Positions 26,063 to 35,417 of a stretch of DNA of 64,000 nt are shown one piece after another. Both the position numbers and the translations under genes were made by a program. The notes under the pieces were generated by a model that did no database searches, was not told the origin of the DNA, and saw only the letters and a program-made list of their open reading frames with translations. The DNA is from Verrucomicrobiaceae bacterium (lineage in GTDB: Bacteria; Verrucomicrobiota; Verrucomicrobiia; Verrucomicrobiales; Verrucomicrobiaceae): contig JACKQF010000008.1 of the NCBI GenBank assembly GCA_024232965.1, positions 273,322 to 337,321 of the forward strand, in the 5' to 3' direction. Within the stretch, counting starts at the first letter, position 1; the number at the start of each line of letters is the position of its first letter.

Positions 26063-26150
26063 CATCACTCCATCACTCCATCACTCCATCACTCCATCAC
26101 TCCATCACTCCATCACTCCATCACTCCATCACTCCATCACTCCATCACTC
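26063..26150. repeat. Octamer microsatellite, 11 x CATCACTC
   Basis: Eleven perfect tandem copies of CATCACTC. It ends 57 bp before the ATG of the collagen-like gene. Slippage at an octamer tract would change promoter spacing, not the reading frame. Confidence 0.95.
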
Positions 26151-26207
26151 TAGCTTCTCAGCTTTTCAGAATCTCAGCTTTTCAGCTTTTCCCCTCCCCC
26201 TCCCTCC

Positions 26208-26771
26208 ATGTTCGATCCCAATCTCCCTCAAGCGGGCACCGAAATCGATGCGGTGCAAATGCGCGGCCAGCTCAACGGTCTCAAGGACCTGATCGATGCC
26301 GTGCCGACGATCACCAGTGCTCAGGTGGATGGTGTCAGCACCCTGGCCCCGGGCAATCCGGCGACCGTGACGGCGAGCATCGCCGCCGGGGTGCTGCATC
26401 TGAGCTTTGGCATCCCGCAGGGGGCGGAGGGCCCCCAAGGCAATGACGGCGCGCCGGGGCCGCCCTTTGCGAATGCCGTGGTCGATAGCGTGACGACCGT
26501 CCCGCCGGGGAGTCCGGCGGGCGTCAGCACTTGGTTTGACGGCACGGACGTGCACTTCTCCTTTGAACTGCCCCAAGGCGATCCCGGAGAGCAAGGCCCC
26601 CCAGGCGAGGTGAGCCAAGGGGATCTGGAGAACGCCATCAACTACCAGACCAGCAACAACACCAACGCCGTCAGCACCGTAGGCACCTACGTCAGCGATC
26701 CTCCCACGCAGGGGGAGGTGCAGGCGATTGTCGATAAGCTGGATGAGCTGATTAATGCACTACACCGCTGA
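26208..26771 (+). CDS. Collagen-like protein
   Basis: 187 residues. GXY triplets appear in two short stretches, PQGAEGPQGNDGAPGPPF and PQGDPGEQGPPGEV, separated by a beta-rich segment, with the pattern SFGIPQG / SFELPQGDPG that is common in phage tail-fibre-like collagen proteins. The C-terminal ~45 residues are helical (VQAIVDKLDELINAL) and could trimerise. No signal peptide is visible. Short GXY blocks in bacteria form triple helices without hydroxyproline. The gene lies between direct copies of an interspersed repeat (25823-25976 and 26807-27005). Confidence 0.8.
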   Translation: MFDPNLPQAGTEIDAVQMRGQLNGLKDLIDAVPTITSAQVDGVSTLAPGNPATVTASIAAGVLHLSFGIPQGAEGPQGNDGAPGPPFANAVVDSVTTVPPGSPAGVSTWFDGTDVHFSFELPQGDPGEQGPPGEVSQGDLENAINYQTSNNTNAVSTVGTYVSDPPTQGEVQAIVDKLDELINALHR

Positions 26772-26806
26772 CGGTGGAAACGCTGAAAGACTGAAACGCT
26801 GAAAAG

Positions 26807-27005
26807 CTGAGCCGAGGCGACCGGTGGAGCCGAGACAGACAGCTGACTGTAAGGAAGCTGCCCGCTAGGGCGAGATGAGCGTGGGGCGCGAACGAGTCAA
26901 ATTCTGAAACGCTGAGCCGAGGCGACTGGTGGAGCCGAGACAGACAGCTGACTGTAAGGAAGCTGCCCGACGGGCGAGATGAGCGTGGGGCGCGAACGAG
27001 TCAAA
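26807..27005. repeat. Interspersed repeat, copies B and C (tandem)
   Basis: Copies at 26807-26901 (95 bp) and 26912-27005 (94 bp) are nearly identical; both begin CTGAGCCGAGGCGAC and contain GACAGCTGACTGTAAGGAAG. Same orientation as copy A before the collagen-like gene. The rest of 26772-27098 contains only GCTGAAA-type words. Confidence 0.85.
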
Positions 27006-27098
27006 GGCTGAAAGGCCAGCTACACAATTCCTCTTTTCCTCCTTCCTCGATTCCTAATTCCTCAGTGGTTCAGAAAAGATGGCTTTGGCTTGGACTTG

Positions 27099-30000
27099 CT
27101 AACAGCGGCGGCGATTCCGTCGGAGCAGTGCGGCGATGGAGGCGAAGGCGGCCAGTGCTAGGCGGGAGGGTTCTGGGACTTGGAGGATGCTGACGGTGCC
27201 GGTGGTGGCCAACTGCGTGAGATCCCATTCGAGATCTTCGGGTAGGGTCGGCAGTTCGGTATCCGCAAAGGTGCCGCTGAGGGAACCGCCGAGTGTGGCC
27301 CAGTCGAACAACAACCAAGAATCTCCGGCGGCCCAGGTCGTCATGGCATTGGGATTGTTGATGCGGAGACGGATGGTCGAGTCGAGCTGAAGGATGCCCC
27401 CAACGATCAACAGGTCAGAGGCCCCTGCGGTGCCGGTGTTGTCACCGGAGCCTGCCCCACTGAAAAGATCCAAAGCGACGACTGCGCTGTTGGACAGGCT
27501 GGTGACGCCGCTGCCTGAGGTGGCAAGGGTGAGCGTCGATGGGATGGCGATTGCACCCGGACCTTCAGCACCCACTTGCAGCGTTCCGCCGTCCACACTG
27601 AGGCTATGATCCGCCGCTGGCGCGATGCGCCCCGTGCCGCCTAAGATGGTGCCAGAACCGACCGTGACCGTGCCGAGCCCCGTGGCAGAGCCGGAACCAT
27701 TGGTCACCATGAGACTGCCGCCGACGATGGTTGTGCCGCCCGTATAGACACTGGCGCCGGTAACGGTCCATGAGCCATCCCCTTCTTTCACCAAGGACGT
27801 CGGATTGGCGGGACTGATCTCCCCCAGGCTGACGATCTCATTTTCGCCCGTGTTGGTGCCTGCGAGCTTGAAGACGCGCCCAACCGGATTGGAACCTGCC
27901 ACGGTGAAGGGCGATGTAAACTTGACCGTGCCGCTGCCATTGTTCTCTAGCACGAGCGAGACGAGGGCGATGTCTGTGGATGCGTCCGAGTTCAGGAGAT
28001 GGATTGCCCGATTGGTGGACGAATTTTCCGCGCCCAAATACCGGATCATCGCAATTGCGGAGGATCCCACCGCGCTGGTGGTGGCATCGCCCGCAGAGAT
28101 GGTGCTGGAGGCACTGCCTGTGCCGAATGAACTGGCGAGACCTGCATCCGCCAGCCGTGTCACCTCCACCGTGCCACGCGATAGGATGGTGGCGCCGCTG
28201 TAGGTATTATCGGAACCCAGAGCCAGGCGACCGTTTGCCGTCGCGAGACGCAGTTCCAGATTGTTTTCGTTCAGGCCACTGCCGCCGAGATACCCTGATG
28301 CGTAGGTGCTGGGAATCGATGTGGACCCGGTGATGGTGAGACGCGACATCGCAGCGGAGCCGCCGACAATGCGATTGTCCGTGCCACTGCCAGCCGTGGT
28401 GATGTAATCGATCAAGGGCGAAGCGGCAGTGGCCGAGCCCAGGATGATCGTGCCGCTGTTGGAGCCCGATCCGAGGACGAACTCCATGCCGCTGTTGACG
28501 GTCGATCCCCCAGCGAACTGCACCGCGCCGTCATAGACTCTCAAGTTGCCGCTGAAGGTGCTGGCACCTCCGATGACCACCAGCCCTGGTCCGGCCTTGG
28601 CGACGCTGACAATGGTCCTGCCAGTCTCCGTCCGGTTGATGATGCCGTTTTGGAAGATCAGTGATCCGGCGGTATTGTTCTGCACGATGACCAACTCGGG
28701 ATTGTTTTCGGTGGATGCCGAGGGTCTTGTCTGGGCCTCGATAATGGTGTCATTTGCTCCGACGGTACTGCTAACGAGAATGCCGCCGGCATTCAGGATC
28801 TGGGAACCGCTCTGGGCGATAGTCGTGGCCTGTGCTGCCGCAAAGCGCAGACTGCTGACATCGGTTTCCGCGCTCAACGTCGTGGTAGAGATGCCCGAAG
28901 CAATGTCAGCATGACCAGACAATGCGGTAGCGGTCGAGGGCGTGTAGAGTCCCAATGCGGAAAGTTTGACGATCGAACGAAACCCCGCTGAGATCGCGGA
29001 GGTGCCAGCCCACTCGTCACCGCCGACGGGGTCGCGGATCACCGCATAGACACGTCCATCACGACTGAGGGCCTCGTTGTCCGCCACACCGGTGGTTCCA
29101 GAGGTGGTCAGGGCACCTGTGGTCGGTCCGCTGATCGATAAGATCCCAGACCAACTGCGGGAGAAGTTTCCAAACGTCGCGTTCATGGCGGTGGCGCCGT
29201 TTTGCTCAAACTCAATTTGGGAGTAGTTGGTGACGGTTAACGTGCCAAAGGATTGGGCATTGGTTGTGGCAGACCGACCCGTGAGGCGCAATGTGCCGCC
29301 CCCCATCGTGAGCGCGTTTGCTGCACCTAGGATGTTGCTCGTCGGACTGCTGGCTACGGAAAAGTCCAGCTTCATGAGACCGGCGCTGACGAGTGTGATC
29401 GTATTATCCACGGTTGAAGCCAGGGTCAGCGTACCATTCCCCTCCTTAGAAACCGTGAACGCACCGCTGCTGGTTCGCGCCATGGGTCGGATGACCTGGA
29501 TATCTCCGGCCCCGCCGAAGATCAAGGTTCGAGCGCTCGAGCTCGGGTGGGTCGTGGCATTGCCAGTGCCGCCGAGCGTGAGGAGGCCGGCATCCGAGTG
29601 GATCCGCATGGTGGTGGTATTCAGGGTGATGACACCCGTGGTGGTATTGTCTCCACTCACGTTCCGAATGCCGCCACCATTGTTCACGCCAGTGCTGGTC
29701 AGAGTGATCGGCTCTGCAGCCAGTGTGATGCCGCCGATCAGTTCCAAGGCAGCGCCTGAACCGATCGACGTGGTGCTAAAGGAGGTCCCCGAAACCCCAA
29801 GTGCATTGGGATGACCGACGCGCAGCGTGCCCTGACTGATCACCACGGTTCCGGTGAAGTTGTTGTCGCCATTCAAAACGAGAAGCCCGTTGCCAGTCTT
29901 TGTCAGGCCCGATGAACTGGTCGCGATGCGGCCATTGACCGTCACCGTTCCAGACCCCCCAAAGGACGCGACATGGCTGCCAGCAAGCGCATTGGTCGTG

Positions 30001-32117
30001 GCACTTGCAGATTGAAGGGTGAGCGATGCGCCTGCATCCGCGACAATGAGGCTGGGGGAATTTTGAGTGACAGCCCCATTCAAAGTGGTGGTTCCCGAAA
30101 GAAGACGGAGACCGCCGGTGCCGCCCGGGCCGCTGCCAGCGATGCTGAGAGTGCGGGTCAGGCTCAATTCACCCGATAACAGGAGCGCCGCACCTTCAAG
30201 CACGGCTGCAGTGCCCGATGAGCCCAATGCCCCCGCGTTGCGGATTTCCAATGAGCCGGAGGCAATCGTCGCATTGCCAGTGAAGGTATTGGCTGCCGTC
30301 AGTATCGTCCTGGAATCGGGTGCCCCATTGATCATCAGAAAAATCGCGCCGGAGCCGTTGTTCGTGATGCTGGCATCGACCTGCAAGACCGAGCTGCTGG
30401 ATTGGTTGGTCAGAAAGAGTTGCCCAGCCGCATTGGCAGCAGTCCCGCCGCCAGTAAGTGTGCCACCCGTGATGGTGAAGTTTTTGCCATCTGGGGCCAG
30501 CTGAATGCCACCGCCCGTGGGCGTCGCCCCCAATCGCAGACTATTGCCACCGAGGGTGAGCGTCCGGTCGATGAGGCCGTCGGTCATCGAAACGGTCGCG
30601 ATGTCAGTGGTAGCACCTGACAACGATGCGGGGCCCTGAGAACTCTGCGAAAGAGTCAGGTGCGAGGCCGCCGAATACCCGGCGATGTCGGAGATAGCCG
30701 TGGCCGTTTCATAGACCAGATTGCCAGTGAAACCGCCCTGAACGACACCGCCGGAGACCTGTGCCCAGGTCGCCTTACCATCGGCACCTCGATAAGTGGC
30801 CCATGGCCCCAAGAATCCATCGGCCTGGGTCGTCGTCACCGTCCCGCTGGTGGGTGCGTAGATGGCCAGCATGCCGCGAGAGTCGCGCGTGATCGTTCCG
30901 ATGCTCAGATTCATCTGACCGGCACCATTTGAAATCAGGTCAATGATCCCAAGACCGCCGATGGCGCTTGATGCCCCACCCACGGTGATGTTTCCCAGCG
31001 CCTGTGAAGTGACCGTATCGGTCATGCCATTCAAGCGCAGAACCGTCGGCGAATTGTAGCCACCGATCAAACCGACCGCACCTGGAGTGGCCACACCGTT
31101 GTAGAGGAGATCCGTCGCCGTCGCCGCTGCGGCGAAATCCAGGACCGTCACTCCGCCGGCAAAACTGCCCAAGCGGCCGAGCGTCGTCGCACCGGTGTAG
31201 TCGCTCGCCGCCGAAAGGGTTAAGGTGCCATTGCCACTGCCCGTTGCAAATCGCGTGAACGCAAACGGTCCGGTGATCCCACCCGCAAGGACCGTCCCGG
31301 TAACGCCGCCCGTATTTGTCTGGATCCCTGCATCTGCGGTTAGCGTGATGGGCTGAGTGAAGGTGGTACTGCTCACATCGACTCGGATCGCGCCATACTG
31401 CGAGGCACCGCCAAATCCGGCAATGCTAATGGGCACCGTATAAGCGCCGCCGCCACTCACACTAAAGGTTCCGTTCGTCTCGACGCTGACACTGCTCATC
31501 GCGGCAAAGGTTCCCGCGCCAGCGCTTCGCAAAAAGATCCCGCCGTCGTTGCCCTTGATCGTTAGAGGGCCGGTCAGTCCAGGATTGCTGGCGCTGTCAA
31601 CCCGCACAAACTGCATCGTCGTGCCGCTGCCAGTGTATTTTTGGAATGTGAGCCCGTTCCCGGTCAAAGGTAGTGTGCTGGCAAACGTCGCAAAGGCGCT
31701 GCCTGTCGATGTGGTCTGCTGAAACTGGAGGACAGCATCGTTAGCAAAGTTCAAGGAGCCACCGGAGGCACCTGCGATGGAAAACTGATTGGTGCTACCC
31801 GGCGCAGCCGCAAGGCTCATGAAATCGATGCCGCCCACATTGGCGGTCGCACCGGTGATGGTGATCGTATTGCCAGAGACAAGCGCCGCTCCTGGCGTGC
31901 CCAACTGCGCTATGGTGCTGCCGACGTTATTCCATGCGCCGTTGCTAACACCATCGAACCACTGTGCGGTGCCGAACCATTGGCCCGGGCCGATGGGTTG
32001 TCCTGCCGACGCGCCATTGGCATCCCAGACCAGCGTCTGAGCCTGAAGGTTCGCAACAGAACACGAAAGGATCGTAGCTGCGAAAACGCAGCACAAAGAA
32101 GATTTGGAGATGGACAT
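27099..32117 (-). CDS. Giant exported beta-repeat protein with PEP-CTERM anchor
   Basis: 1672 residues. The signal peptide is MSISKSSLCCVFAATILSCS followed by VANLQAQ. The body is Gly/Ser/Thr/Ala-rich with autotransporter passenger-associated repeats, each like GGTTIVGGSLMVTNGSGSAT or LVLNGDNNFTGTVVISQGTL (pattern G-x-L-x-K-x-G-x-G-x-L-x-L-x-G-x-N-x-Y/F-x-G), which build a right-handed beta-helix. The end is VPEPSRLALAAFASIAALLR then RNRRRC: a PEP motif, hydrophobic helix and basic tail, the PEP-CTERM sorting signal recognised by exosortase. There is no C-terminal autotransporter barrel. Likely a cell-surface or exopolymer-associated adhesin. The downstream frame is clean for the full length. 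Confidence 0.88.
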   Translation of the reverse strand: MSISKSSLCCVFAATILSCSVANLQAQTLVWDANGASAGQPIGPGQWFGTAQWFDGVSNGAWNNVGSTIAQLGTPGAALVSGNTITITGATANVGGIDFMSLAAAPGSTNQFSIAGASGGSLNFANDAVLQFQQTTSTGSAFATFASTLPLTGNGLTFQKYTGSGTTMQFVRVDSASNPGLTGPLTIKGNDGGIFLRSAGAGTFAAMSSVSVETNGTFSVSGGGAYTVPISIAGFGGASQYGAIRVDVSSTTFTQPITLTADAGIQTNTGGVTGTVLAGGITGPFAFTRFATGSGNGTLTLSAASDYTGATTLGRLGSFAGGVTVLDFAAAATATDLLYNGVATPGAVGLIGGYNSPTVLRLNGMTDTVTSQALGNITVGGASSAIGGLGIIDLISNGAGQMNLSIGTITRDSRGMLAIYAPTSGTVTTTQADGFLGPWATYRGADGKATWAQVSGGVVQGGFTGNLVYETATAISDIAGYSAASHLTLSQSSQGPASLSGATTDIATVSMTDGLIDRTLTLGGNSLRLGATPTGGGIQLAPDGKNFTITGGTLTGGGTAANAAGQLFLTNQSSSSVLQVDASITNNGSGAIFLMINGAPDSRTILTAANTFTGNATIASGSLEIRNAGALGSSGTAAVLEGAALLLSGELSLTRTLSIAGSGPGGTGGLRLLSGTTTLNGAVTQNSPSLIVADAGASLTLQSASATTNALAGSHVASFGGSGTVTVNGRIATSSSGLTKTGNGLLVLNGDNNFTGTVVISQGTLRVGHPNALGVSGTSFSTTSIGSGAALELIGGITLAAEPITLTSTGVNNGGGIRNVSGDNTTTGVITLNTTTMRIHSDAGLLTLGGTGNATTHPSSSARTLIFGGAGDIQVIRPMARTSSGAFTVSKEGNGTLTLASTVDNTITLVSAGLMKLDFSVASSPTSNILGAANALTMGGGTLRLTGRSATTNAQSFGTLTVTNYSQIEFEQNGATAMNATFGNFSRSWSGILSISGPTTGALTTSGTTGVADNEALSRDGRVYAVIRDPVGGDEWAGTSAISAGFRSIVKLSALGLYTPSTATALSGHADIASGISTTTLSAETDVSSLRFAAAQATTIAQSGSQILNAGGILVSSTVGANDTIIEAQTRPSASTENNPELVIVQNNTAGSLIFQNGIINRTETGRTIVSVAKAGPGLVVIGGASTFSGNLRVYDGAVQFAGGSTVNSGMEFVLGSGSNSGTIILGSATAASPLIDYITTAGSGTDNRIVGGSAAMSRLTITGSTSIPSTYASGYLGGSGLNENNLELRLATANGRLALGSDNTYSGATILSRGTVEVTRLADAGLASSFGTGSASSTISAGDATTSAVGSSAIAMIRYLGAENSSTNRAIHLLNSDASTDIALVSLVLENNGSGTVKFTSPFTVAGSNPVGRVFKLAGTNTGENEIVSLGEISPANPTSLVKEGDGSWTVTGASVYTGGTTIVGGSLMVTNGSGSATGLGTVTVGSGTILGGTGRIAPAADHSLSVDGGTLQVGAEGPGAIAIPSTLTLATSGSGVTSLSNSAVVALDLFSGAGSGDNTGTAGASDLLIVGGILQLDSTIRLRINNPNAMTTWAAGDSWLLFDWATLGGSLSGTFADTELPTLPEDLEWDLTQLATTGTVSILQVPEPSRLALAAFASIAALLRRNRRRC

Positions 32118-32383
32118 TCAAATAGGGGGTTTGTCCATCGAGAGGGCGGGCTACAGCCTCGGCGTAATCGGCGCGAACCGATCCATGGTAGCAGAGAGTG
32201 TAACAGTCGATGTAGGGGACTGCTCCCTCAGCAATCTGGGTGCCACTTAGCAGACAATATTCTTTCCAACCTCAAACACTCTCGCACCACAGTCGCAGCG
32301 CTTCGGAATCAGACAGTGGGCGAGTGCATCTTGTACACACGAACTGCTTGTGTTTTGATTGCTGGCTGTCACGATTCAGCCTC

Positions 32384-33358
32384 ATGCAATCGTGGTACTA
32401 CTCAAAAAATGGCGAACAGCGAGGCCCCGTGTCCCTGGACGAATTGCGCAGTCTGGTCAGCAGTGGCGGATTGAATCTGCAAACGGACCTAGGCTGGAAG
32501 GAAGGCATGACGAACTGGGAACCGCTGGGGAAGATCCCGACCCTGCTCGAGAGCGCTGCCCCGTCCTCTGATCTTGCGGCGGCTCCGGATAGTTTCAATC
32601 CGTATGCCGCGCCGACCACCTCTCCCGACAATCTCCGAGCCTCCTATTCTGGCGGCAGTTTGGGGGAGATTGAGCCAGGCTCGGTGCCCCTGGAAGTGAT
32701 GAATTGCATCAAGCGGAGTATCGAACTGACGAAGCGGCACTTTAAGATCATCCTACCGATTGGGGTTGTCTATCTTCTCCTATCGATGGCCACGGGCGCT
32801 GTGGAGGGGTTTGTTTCCAGAATGGTGACGGGACCCGTTGCTGAGCAAGGCGACATGGCTTTTCACCCACTTCTCATTCCGATCAATTTGATCTCTGCCA
32901 TCGTTTCTGTGGTGCTGGGTGCCGGACTGACCCGCGCTGCCCTGAATATCGTCTCAGGCAAAGAGGCCAAAGTGGAGCATCTTTTTGGAGAGACCGGGAA
33001 GATCGTCAATATCGTCGCCGCGTCGTTCGTGTTTTACATCATGGTCTTCATTGGCTTGATCCTGCTGGTGGTGCCCGGCATTTATATCGCCATCCGCTGC
33101 AGCTTCTTCATGACCGCCATCGTGGACCGCAACCTCGGACCGATCGAAGCCCTGAAGTATAGCTATCGGATCACCACAAATAATACGCTGTCCCTTTTTG
33201 GGCTCGGCATCATGTCGATGTTGATCGTGTTGGCGGGCGTTCTCGCCTTGCTGATTGGATTGGTCTTTGCCATTCCCGTCGTCACGCTCTTGGTACCCCT
33301 CGCCTACCGCTTCCTCCAGTTCGGTCCGAACGCGCTTCGCGATGGAGCAACTGAGTAA
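32384..33358 (+). CDS. GYF_2-domain membrane protein
   Basis: 324 residues from ATG 32384; the open frame starts 48 codons earlier but that part has no features. Residues 1-55 are a GYF_2/DUF4339 domain (WYYSKNGEQRGPVSLDELR ... DLGWKEGMTNWEPL). After a Pro/Ser-rich linker, residues ~115-320 hold four to five transmembrane helices, e.g. IILPIGVVYLLLSMATGAV and MVFIGLILLVVPGIYIAIRC, of the DUF975/glycerophosphoryl-diester-like membrane type. Such proteins are common in this phylum and uncharacterised. It is divergent from the giant repeat protein; the 266-bp space between (32118-32383) should hold both promoters, none clear. Confidence 0.8.
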   Translation: MQSWYYSKNGEQRGPVSLDELRSLVSSGGLNLQTDLGWKEGMTNWEPLGKIPTLLESAAPSSDLAAAPDSFNPYAAPTTSPDNLRASYSGGSLGEIEPGSVPLEVMNCIKRSIELTKRHFKIILPIGVVYLLLSMATGAVEGFVSRMVTGPVAEQGDMAFHPLLIPINLISAIVSVVLGAGLTRAALNIVSGKEAKVEHLFGETGKIVNIVAASFVFYIMVFIGLILLVVPGIYIAIRCSFFMTAIVDRNLGPIEALKYSYRITTNNTLSLFGLGIMSMLIVLAGVLALLIGLVFAIPVVTLLVPLAYRFLQFGPNALRDGATE

Positions 33359-33424
33359 ACGCTCTCTTTCGCAATCCTTTGATGCCCCCCATGAGCTGAC
33401 GCCTGGGGGCGAGGCACCGCGGAT

Positions 33425-34339
33425 TCAGTCAGCATCCTGCGGCTGGAGCGCCCATGCCGATAGGCCCAAGAAACCAAAGCCGAAGGCATTGAGGCTGCCG
33501 TGAATGGCCCACATCTGAGGCATGGGCAGCGCCAGCGCGGGGAACCAAGTGCGCAGGCCGAAACCCAAGGCCAGCGCCATGGCGGCGATGTGGCTAGTGG
33601 CTGCGATGGCCCAAAGGAGACGTGGCCATTTTCCGAAACGGCTCGTGCTCAATGAAAGTCGCAGGTGCAGCGCCGCTGCGCTGAGGCTGCCCGCGACGAC
33701 GAGCGCGACGGCCACTGGCTCCAGCCATGGAAGCAAACCAAAGTGCGTCGCCGTGATTCCGGCGGCGACCAGTGGCACGCCAGCGAGAACGGCGAAGCAG
33801 GTGGCACGTGACCACCTGCCGGGCGATGTTTGGGACACCTTCCCGGCCAAGAGCGGTAGCGTGAATCCTGCGTGATGAAAGTGCGCAGCCGTCAGCAGCA
33901 CGATCAGAGCATCAAACCCAAACGGCATCCATCCGGCACGGTTCGCCAACAACCATGCGGCACCGACCAAAGGAAAGCACCGGGCAGACTGCAGCGTCAA
34001 CTGCGACACCGAACCGCCAACCCGCCAGCAATAGGAAGCGGCGCGCAATGCCATCCAGCCGCAAATCGCGAACCACGGCAAGACCAGCATCGCGGCCCGT
34101 GGGCCTGCAGCCGCACGAAACGAAACCACCACGGCCAGTGCCGCCAAAATCATCACCCACTTTGCCGCGCCCGCCCCCGGATCTCCAGGGATTAATCCCA
34201 AGCTCAGTGGCATGAGCACTGCGCACGAAAAGACCAGCAAGACAACGATCCAGCCCGCCCCCGAAGCGGTACTACCCCAGGTGGCTAAAGCAAACACCCA
34301 AACAGCAACCCCAGCAAGGCCTGCGCGATCAATGCTCAT
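33425..34339 (-). CDS. YndJ-like multi-pass membrane protein
   Basis: 304 residues with about nine hydrophobic segments. The motif LTAAHFHHAGFTLPLLAG in the middle and IHGSLNAFGFGFLGL at the C-terminus are what I know from YndJ-family proteins of Bacillus and others; the His-rich signature may bind metal or haem, but no function is established. The start overlaps the end of the isomerase gene by 11 bp on the same strand, so the two are co-transcribed. Confidence 0.7.
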   Translation of the reverse strand: MSIDRAGLAGVAVWVFALATWGSTASGAGWIVVLLVFSCAVLMPLSLGLIPGDPGAGAAKWVMILAALAVVVSFRAAAGPRAAMLVLPWFAICGWMALRAASYCWRVGGSVSQLTLQSARCFPLVGAAWLLANRAGWMPFGFDALIVLLTAAHFHHAGFTLPLLAGKVSQTSPGRWSRATCFAVLAGVPLVAAGITATHFGLLPWLEPVAVALVVAGSLSAAALHLRLSLSTSRFGKWPRLLWAIAATSHIAAMALALGFGLRTWFPALALPMPQMWAIHGSLNAFGFGFLGLSAWALQPQDAD

Positions 34340-35216
34340 ACACCGGCTCTTCCGGGTCGGTGTCTTCGATGGTGGCCGAGGCTTTGAGTTCCGCGATGAA
34401 TTCGTTGAATTTTTCGTCGCGATACTGATCGAGGATGCGACCGATGACCGCCTCCTTCACTTCCTCAAAAGGCTTGGGTTCTGGCGGACGGCGACCGGTC
34501 ACGGTGCAGATGTGGAAACCGAGCTGGGTGGTGAAGACGGGGCTGATTTCCCCTTCGTCCATGGAGAAGGCGATGGCTTCAAATTCCTCCATGAATTCGC
34601 CACGCTTGAACCAGCCGAGATCAATCTGCTGCTCGGAGTCGAGTCGGTTTTCTTCTGCCAAGGCGGTGAAATCGGCACCATCGAGAAGTCGGCGACGCAG
34701 GGCGCGCATCTGGGCATAGACCTCGTTGCGACTCTTGGCCCCGGCGAGACTCTTGGTGATGTGAGAGGCGCTGACTTGCTCATCCGTCATGAAAAGATCC
34801 AGATGCGCCTCATACCAGGCACGGGCCTCTTCGTCCGTGGGTTGGGGCTCCGGTGCGTAAACATCTGCCAGCATCAGATCCAGCCGGACACCGCCGGAGA
34901 TGTTCTCCCGGACAACGGCCTCGTCCTTGCTGAGGAGCCCAATGTTCATGTAGAACTGCTCTTCGCCGCCGGCCTCTGCGATGAGCTTTTGGAGGCGCTC
35001 GGTGACGGCTTCGTCTGAGACCACAGGGATGCGCTTCATGGCCTCCTGGTTGAGGAGCATGCGGGAGGTGATCTGGTCTTTGGCGTAGCCGCGAAATTCA
35101 GGATCGCGCTCGCAGCAGGCCACCTGGAGGGTGCGTTCGTAGTGGGATTTGATCTGGCGGAATTCCGCCTCGATGATTTCCTCGTCGATTTCCTCGCCAT
35201 TGATAATGAGTGCCAT
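34329..35216 (-). CDS. Parvulin-type peptidyl-prolyl isomerase
   Basis: 295 residues from ATG 35216; the upstream 48 codons are Arg/Ser/Cys-rich and non-coding in appearance. The N-terminal helical SurA/PrsA-like chaperone region is followed by the rotamase domain: VSASHITKSLAGAK (the (V/I)xASHIL motif), AQMRALRRRLLDGADFTALA, LGWFKRGEFMEEFEAIAF, and TTQLGFHICTVTGRRPPE. This is a canonical PpiC domain in order. No signal peptide is seen at this start, so the protein may be cytoplasmic. It is followed with an 11-bp overlap by the YndJ-like gene. Confidence 0.88.
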   Translation of the reverse strand: MALIINGEEIDEEIIEAEFRQIKSHYERTLQVACCERDPEFRGYAKDQITSRMLLNQEAMKRIPVVSDEAVTERLQKLIAEAGGEEQFYMNIGLLSKDEAVVRENISGGVRLDLMLADVYAPEPQPTDEEARAWYEAHLDLFMTDEQVSASHITKSLAGAKSRNEVYAQMRALRRRLLDGADFTALAEENRLDSEQQIDLGWFKRGEFMEEFEAIAFSMDEGEISPVFTTQLGFHICTVTGRRPPEPKPFEEVKEAVIGRILDQYRDEKFNEFIAELKASATIEDTDPEEPVYEH

Positions 35217-35417
35217 AAGGGCGGATGATGGAACAGAGCTGGGCGGGCTGCAAGCACGGGTAATTCCCCGGCAGTGACTGAGACGCCGCATTGACAAGCG
35301 GTTCCTGAGGTCAATAGGTGACCCTGCATCCGTGACGACGGGTGCCGGGCAGCGGGCCACCGAATATCATGGCACACAGCTCGGAGAATTGCCCCCCTTC
35401 CCTATCTAACTCCCATC

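Larger units (their letters stand above)
25802..26182. repeat. Long-range inverted repeat bounding an intergenic block
   Basis: Arms 25802-25827 and 26157-26182 are inverted copies, 24 of 26 bases matching, of AAAAGCTGAGA(T)-type sequence, and are extended by looser GCTGAAA words. The block between them (25828-26156) carries another repeat and an octamer microsatellite and no gene. Confidence 0.7.
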
